DNA from: an uncultured Bacilli bacterium
GTDB lineage: Bacteria > Bacillota_I > Bacilli_A > RF39 > UBA660
NCBI GenBank assembly: GCA_947588865.1
Contig: CANPYQ010000047.1
Coordinates: 1 to 8,885 of the forward strand
Reading direction: 5' to 3'
DNA length: 8,885 nt
Within the stretch, counting starts at the first letter, position 1. Every line of letters starts with the position of its first letter. The translations under genes were made by a program, and so were the position numbers. Positions 6,337-8,885 of the stretch are shown piece after piece. The notes beneath the pieces were generated by a model. That model did not search any database, was not told where the DNA came from, and saw only the letters and a list, made by a program, of their open reading frames with translations.

Positions 6337-8001
6337 CTAATCTTTAAAACAACTACCACCTATAAATTCTCTTAAAACTGAATCATTTGGGACATTATCA
6401 CTAGGTATAGGTAAAAAATTTCTTAAAAAATTGATAAGTCTTAATGCTTCTGAGTACTCAGGTTCATCCTCATTTATATTAAAAAGTAATGGCTCTGCAT
6501 AGATTTTTAACACACCCACTTCATAAATAAGTGATGAATTAACTACTGTATCTACATCATCTTGAAATTTAAATATATTTTCTCTTTCACCAGATTTAAT
6601 ATCTGGCCATAGTCTAAGTGTTTCAAGTGCTCCCATTCCCCTTTGCCTGTTATCTCGTACTATTCTTCTTAATTTTCTAATATCACTTGTATGAATATGA
6701 TTATGATTGTCAATATTAAGTTGAGTTAATGGGCTAATATATATTTTATATTTTTGATTTTTACTAATAGACATAGTAAGTTCATCATTCAAAGCATGAA
6801 GACCTTCTACTATTATTATATCATTATCTCCTAACTGTAAAAAATTGTCATTATATTCTTTCTTTCCAAGTACAAAATTAAATGTAGGTAAACTAACCTT
6901 TTTGCCTTCTAAAAGATTTGATAAATTTTTATTAAACAAATTTATGTCAAGAGCTCTTACTGACTCAAAATCAGGCTTTCCATTCTTATCTAATATTCTT
7001 TTATCCATATCAGTATAGTAATTATCTAGACTTATCGGGTGAGTTATAAAGCCTTTACTCCTTAGATATATATCTAATTTTTTAGAAGTCGTTGTCTTTC
7101 CACTTGATGATGGTCCAGCTATTAAGATAAGTTTTATATTTCTATCGCTATTATATATATCATCAGCTATTTTAGCTAATTGTGAATCGTAATATGCTTC
7201 TGCTAAATTTATTAATTCACCAACTTTAGCTTTAGATATAATTAAATTTAAATCGGCCGCATTTTTCACATTCAATAGTTTACCCCAATTAGTATATTCT
7301 AAAAATTTATTAAATATTTTTTCATGATGCTTATAGTCTAATGTACACTCAGGATTTATTATATCCGGCAAAGACAATACTAAACCATTTTCATTTATAA
7401 AGGTTAATTTGAAATCATCTATTTGTGATGTACTATAAGCCATTTTGCCATAAAAATAATCATATATATCATTTATTCTATACAAATTTATATAAGTATT
7501 AGATATATATTTTAATACATTAGCCTTATCTATCTTTTTTAATTTTTTAAAATATTTAATTGCATCTAATCTTGATACACTAAGTTTAGTAAATAGATAA
7601 TCTTCTTTAACTATTTGTTTCATTTCTTTATATATTTTGTTTACAATTTCTTTTGTCAATTTACAACCTTCTATACTAAAATAGACTCCATTATCTTGTG
7701 AATGTTCAGCTATGACTTCAATGTTTTCACCTAAAACATTTTTAACTGCAAGTATAAAAATAAATCTAGCACTTCTACAATATATTGAATTTCCTGTTTC
7801 ACTGCTCTTATCAAAAAAATCTATATTACATTTTTTCTTTAATGAATCACTTAAATCTACAAGATCATTATCAACCTTTACTATTAAAATGTCATAATCA
7901 AAATATTGTTTAAAATGTTCTGATATTTCTTTATATGTAATTCCTTCATCAAATTCAAATAATTCATTTTCTCTAAAAGTAACTTTTATTTTTTTACTCA
8001 T
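6337..8001 (-). CDS. TGS-domain nucleoside (uridine-type) kinase
   Basis: This 554-residue protein belongs to the long bacterial family that joins a threonyl-tRNA-synthetase-like N-terminus to a uridine kinase/phosphoribulokinase-type P-loop kinase. Residues 1-63 look like a TGS domain. About 64-235 resemble the second additional domain of ThrRS, but the HSxAH zinc motif is absent (CRSAR at 75-79 stands in its place), so tRNA editing is not expected. The kinase begins near 285 with LILIAGPSSSGKTTTSK (291-307, Walker A). It continues with ISLDNYYTDMD (323-333, acidic substrate region), IIIVEGLHAL (395-404) and RKLRRIVRDNRQRG (442-455). Predicted reaction: ATP-dependent phosphorylation of a nucleoside; the exact substrate is not known from sequence. 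The ATG has AGAGGGA at 8012-8006. It is first in a two-gene unit with gap and stands divergent from clpP. It stops with TAG, unlike its neighbours' TAA. Confidence 0.9.
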   Translation of the reverse strand: MSKKIKVTFRENELFEFDEGITYKEISEHFKQYFDYDILIVKVDNDLVDLSDSLKKKCNIDFFDKSSETGNSIYCRSARFIFILAVKNVLGENIEVIAEHSQDNGVYFSIEGCKLTKEIVNKIYKEMKQIVKEDYLFTKLSVSRLDAIKYFKKLKKIDKANVLKYISNTYINLYRINDIYDYFYGKMAYSTSQIDDFKLTFINENGLVLSLPDIINPECTLDYKHHEKIFNKFLEYTNWGKLLNVKNAADLNLIISKAKVGELINLAEAYYDSQLAKIADDIYNSDRNIKLILIAGPSSSGKTTTSKKLDIYLRSKGFITHPISLDNYYTDMDKRILDKNGKPDFESVRALDINLFNKNLSNLLEGKKVSLPTFNFVLGKKEYNDNFLQLGDNDIIIVEGLHALNDELTMSISKNQKYKIYISPLTQLNIDNHNHIHTSDIRKLRRIVRDNRQRGMGALETLRLWPDIKSGERENIFKFQDDVDTVVNSSLIYEVGVLKIYAEPLLFNINEDEPEYSEALRLINFLRNFLPIPSDNVPNDSVLREFIGGSCFKD

Positions 8002-8026
8002 ACTATCCCTCTTATTTTACACATAT

Positions 8027-8055
8027 ATTTTATCAAAAAAATACAACTTTGTCGA
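8027..8055 (-). promoter_or_regulatory. Predicted promoter of the TGS-kinase / gap unit
   Basis: On the - strand, TCGACA (8055-8050, five of six to consensus) is followed after 17 bases by TAAAAT (8032-8027, five of six), preceded by TGA for an extended -10. Transcription would begin near 8020, with a leader of about 20 bases. The -35 overlaps the palindrome GTCGAC at 8051-8056. Confidence 0.75.
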
Positions 8056-8071
8056 CTTTTTTAACGAATAA

Positions 8072-8083
8072 AAATAGCTATTT
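8072..8083. promoter_or_regulatory. 12-bp palindrome between the divergent kinase and clpP genes
   Basis: AAATAGCTATTT is a perfect dyad lying upstream of both the kinase -35 and clpP. A TATTAT at 8089-8094 could be the clpP -10, but no good -35 stands 16-18 bases before it, which would suit an activated or repressed promoter. The palindrome could be an operator; it is short and AT-rich, so chance is possible. Confidence 0.3.
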
Positions 8084-8113
8084 ACAACTATTATATACAT
8101 GGGAGATGATTTT

Positions 8114-8695
8114 ATGCTAATACCAACAGTTATAGATAAGGTAAATAATAGTGAAAGAGTATATGATATATATTCAAGACTTTTAAAAGATAGAATTATT
8201 ATTATTAATGGTGAGATAGATAATAACCTATCTAATAGTGTAGTGGCACAGTTATTATATTTAGATTCATTAAATAATGAAGATATAAATTTATATATAA
8301 ATTCTCCTGGTGGCAATGTAACCGACGGAATGGCTATATATGATACCATGAATTTTATAAATAGTGATGTTTGCACAATAGGAATGGGCATATGTGCATC
8401 TATGGCGGCATTTTTACTAAGTAGTGGAAAAAAGGGTAAAAGATATGCTCTACCAAATAGTGAAATTATGATACACCAACCATTAGGTGGTGCACAAGGT
8501 CAAGCTACTGAAATTAAAATTGCCGCTGAACATATACTTAAAACAAAGGATAAACTTAACAAAATACTCTCTATAAATACTAATAAAGATTTAAATGTTA
8601 TAGAAAAAGATACAGATAGGGATAATTTTATGGATTCAAAAGAAGCACTAGATTATGGTATTATTGATAAAATTATAGAAAATAAAAAATTATAA
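8114..8695 (+). CDS. clpP: ATP-dependent Clp protease proteolytic subunit ClpP
   Basis: ClpP is the serine protease that forms a double-heptamer chamber and degrades proteins unfolded by ClpX or ClpC-type ATPases in the cytoplasm. The 193-residue product has family length. It starts MLIPTVID then SERVYDIYSRLLKDRII, and contains YINSPGG (61-67). The catalytic triad is Ser96 (in GICASMAAFLL, where most ClpPs read GMAASM), His121 (IMIHQPLGGAQGQATEI) and Asp170 (DTDRDNFM). I place the start at 8114 because GGAGATGAT at 8102-8110, one mismatch from the ideal ribosome site, lies just ahead. An in-frame ATG at 8099 has no ribosome site and would put that site inside the gene. It is a single gene, divergent from the TGS kinase, with its own terminator. 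No CtsR or CIRCE operator is visible upstream. Confidence 0.97.
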   Translation: MLIPTVIDKVNNSERVYDIYSRLLKDRIIIINGEIDNNLSNSVVAQLLYLDSLNNEDINLYINSPGGNVTDGMAIYDTMNFINSDVCTIGMGICASMAAFLLSSGKKGKRYALPNSEIMIHQPLGGAQGQATEIKIAAEHILKTKDKLNKILSINTNKDLNVIEKDTDRDNFMDSKEALDYGIIDKIIENKKL

Positions 8696-8719
8696 CTTTT
8701 TACAGGGTTATAATTTTTT
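8684..8719. terminator. Bidirectional terminator of clpP and the gene at the right edge
   Basis: AAAAAATTATAAC (8684-8696) pairs perfectly with GTTATAATTTTTT (8707-8719) across a 10-base loop, a 13-bp stem. The clpP stop codon (8693-8695) is inside the left arm. The + strand RNA ends in six U. The - strand RNA of the converging gene also forms the hairpin with a U-rich end, and no other hairpin separates the two genes. Confidence 0.8.
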
Positions 8720-8752
8720 ATATACAATTTATAACTATTTAGCTTATATATT

Positions 8753-8885
8753 TTATGAAATAACAACACGGAACGAATTGTTGCTGTTACTATTGCCATT
8801 GTTGTTGTTGAAGTTGAACACGCCCGCATTGGACGTATTGCTACCCCAGCGTTTGAACCACGGATTGCTAGTGGAAACAAAGTTA
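8753..8885 (-). CDS. 3' end of a C-type-lectin-like protein, candidate DGR target with variable region (partial)
   Basis: Only the last 43 residues are in the window; the gene continues beyond 8885. The frame begins with AAC at 8884 and stops with TAA at 8755-8753. Seen in it: NFVSTSNPWFKRWGSNTSN, then AGVFNF, then an Asn/Ser/Gly stretch (26-37, eight Asn), then SFRVVIS at the end. About 13 of 43 residues are Asn, nearly half of them AAC. A Trp/Gly segment, AGVF, an Asn-rich run and a final FR-hydrophobic motif is how formylglycine-enzyme-like C-type-lectin folds end, and these are the usual targets of diversity-generating retroelements. Adenine-rich AAC codons are the positions that DGR mutagenesis alters. 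Codon use (CGC, CGT, CCG, TCG, GCG) and about 44% GC differ sharply from every other gene here. No reverse transcriptase or template repeat is visible, so this may be a variable region, a template copy, or a plain lectin-fold end acquired by transfer. Another open frame across the same bases is its shadow. Confidence 0.55.
   Translation of the reverse strand, partial: NFVSTSNPWFKRWGSNTSNAGVFNFNNNNGNSNSNNSFRVVIS

Noticed and set aside
7712..7897. A + strand frame antisense to the TGS-kinase N-terminus
   Set aside because: Shadow of the TGS/ThrRS-like region.
6337..8001. Threonyl-tRNA synthetase
   Set aside because: The N-terminus resembles ThrRS domains, but there is no class II synthetase core or anticodon-binding domain. 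The C-terminal half is a P-loop kinase.
8041..8113. CtsR or CIRCE operator upstream of clpP
   Set aside because: No tandem GGTCAAA-type repeats and no TTAGCACTC/GAGTGCTAA pair are present.
8017..8391. A 124-codon - strand frame overlapping clpP and the divergent promoters
   Set aside because: Antisense to the first half of a clear ClpP gene, with low-complexity hydrophobic content and no ribosome site.
8653..8880. A 75-codon open frame on the - strand through the right edge
   Set aside because: It overlaps the end of clpP and the terminator and has no family-like sequence. The frame shifted from it (AAC at 8884 to stop at 8753) gives the lectin-like tail, which is far more convincing.

Overview
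The window is very AT-rich and reads with the standard code. It has strong Shine-Dalgarno sites of the GGAGG type, TTGACA/TATAAT promoters (several with an extended TGn -10), a lipoprotein, and a surface protein ending in a sortase-like signal. This fits a low-GC, Gram-positive-type bacterium of the Firmicutes, probably an uncultured host-associated lineage of Bacilli or Clostridia; I cannot place it more finely. Almost everything is single-copy housekeeping DNA packed tightly, with hairpin terminators that often contain the stop codon.

Layout, left to right. Bases 1-156 hold the rpmB promoter and possibly the end of an unseen upstream gene. rpmB (ribosomal protein L28, + strand) converges on a gene of unknown function (- strand), and the two share one 28-bp palindromic terminator in which both genes end. 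Upstream of the unknown gene, all on the - strand, lie a polysaccharide deacetylase lipoprotein, ruvB and ruvA. ruvA-ruvB-deacetylase look like one transcription unit from a promoter at about 3687-3715, whose spacer carries a weak LexA-like dyad. Next, still on the - strand, comes a secreted beta-helix-like surface protein with an NPNTYD-type sorting signal, its own promoter and its own terminator. A 260-bp intergenic stretch with inverted repeats separates it from gap (glycolytic GAPDH), which sits 14 bp behind a TGS-domain nucleoside kinase. That kinase-gap unit is transcribed leftward from a strong promoter at 8027-8055. clpP diverges from it on the + strand.

The most unusual part is the right edge. 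Just past the clpP terminator, base composition jumps to about 44% GC (hand count over 125 bases). The - strand there encodes the last 43 residues of a protein truncated by the window. This tail has the Trp/Gly, AGVFNF, Asn/Ser-rich and SFRVV pattern of C-type-lectin-fold ends that are the variable regions of diversity-generating retroelement (DGR) targets. No reverse transcriptase or template repeat is in the window, so the DGR is an inference that flanking sequence would settle.

The genes serve unrelated core jobs: translation, Holliday-junction processing, cell-wall or polysaccharide editing, surface display, glycolysis, nucleoside phosphorylation and proteolysis. The likely accessory parts are the surface protein and the DGR-like tail.
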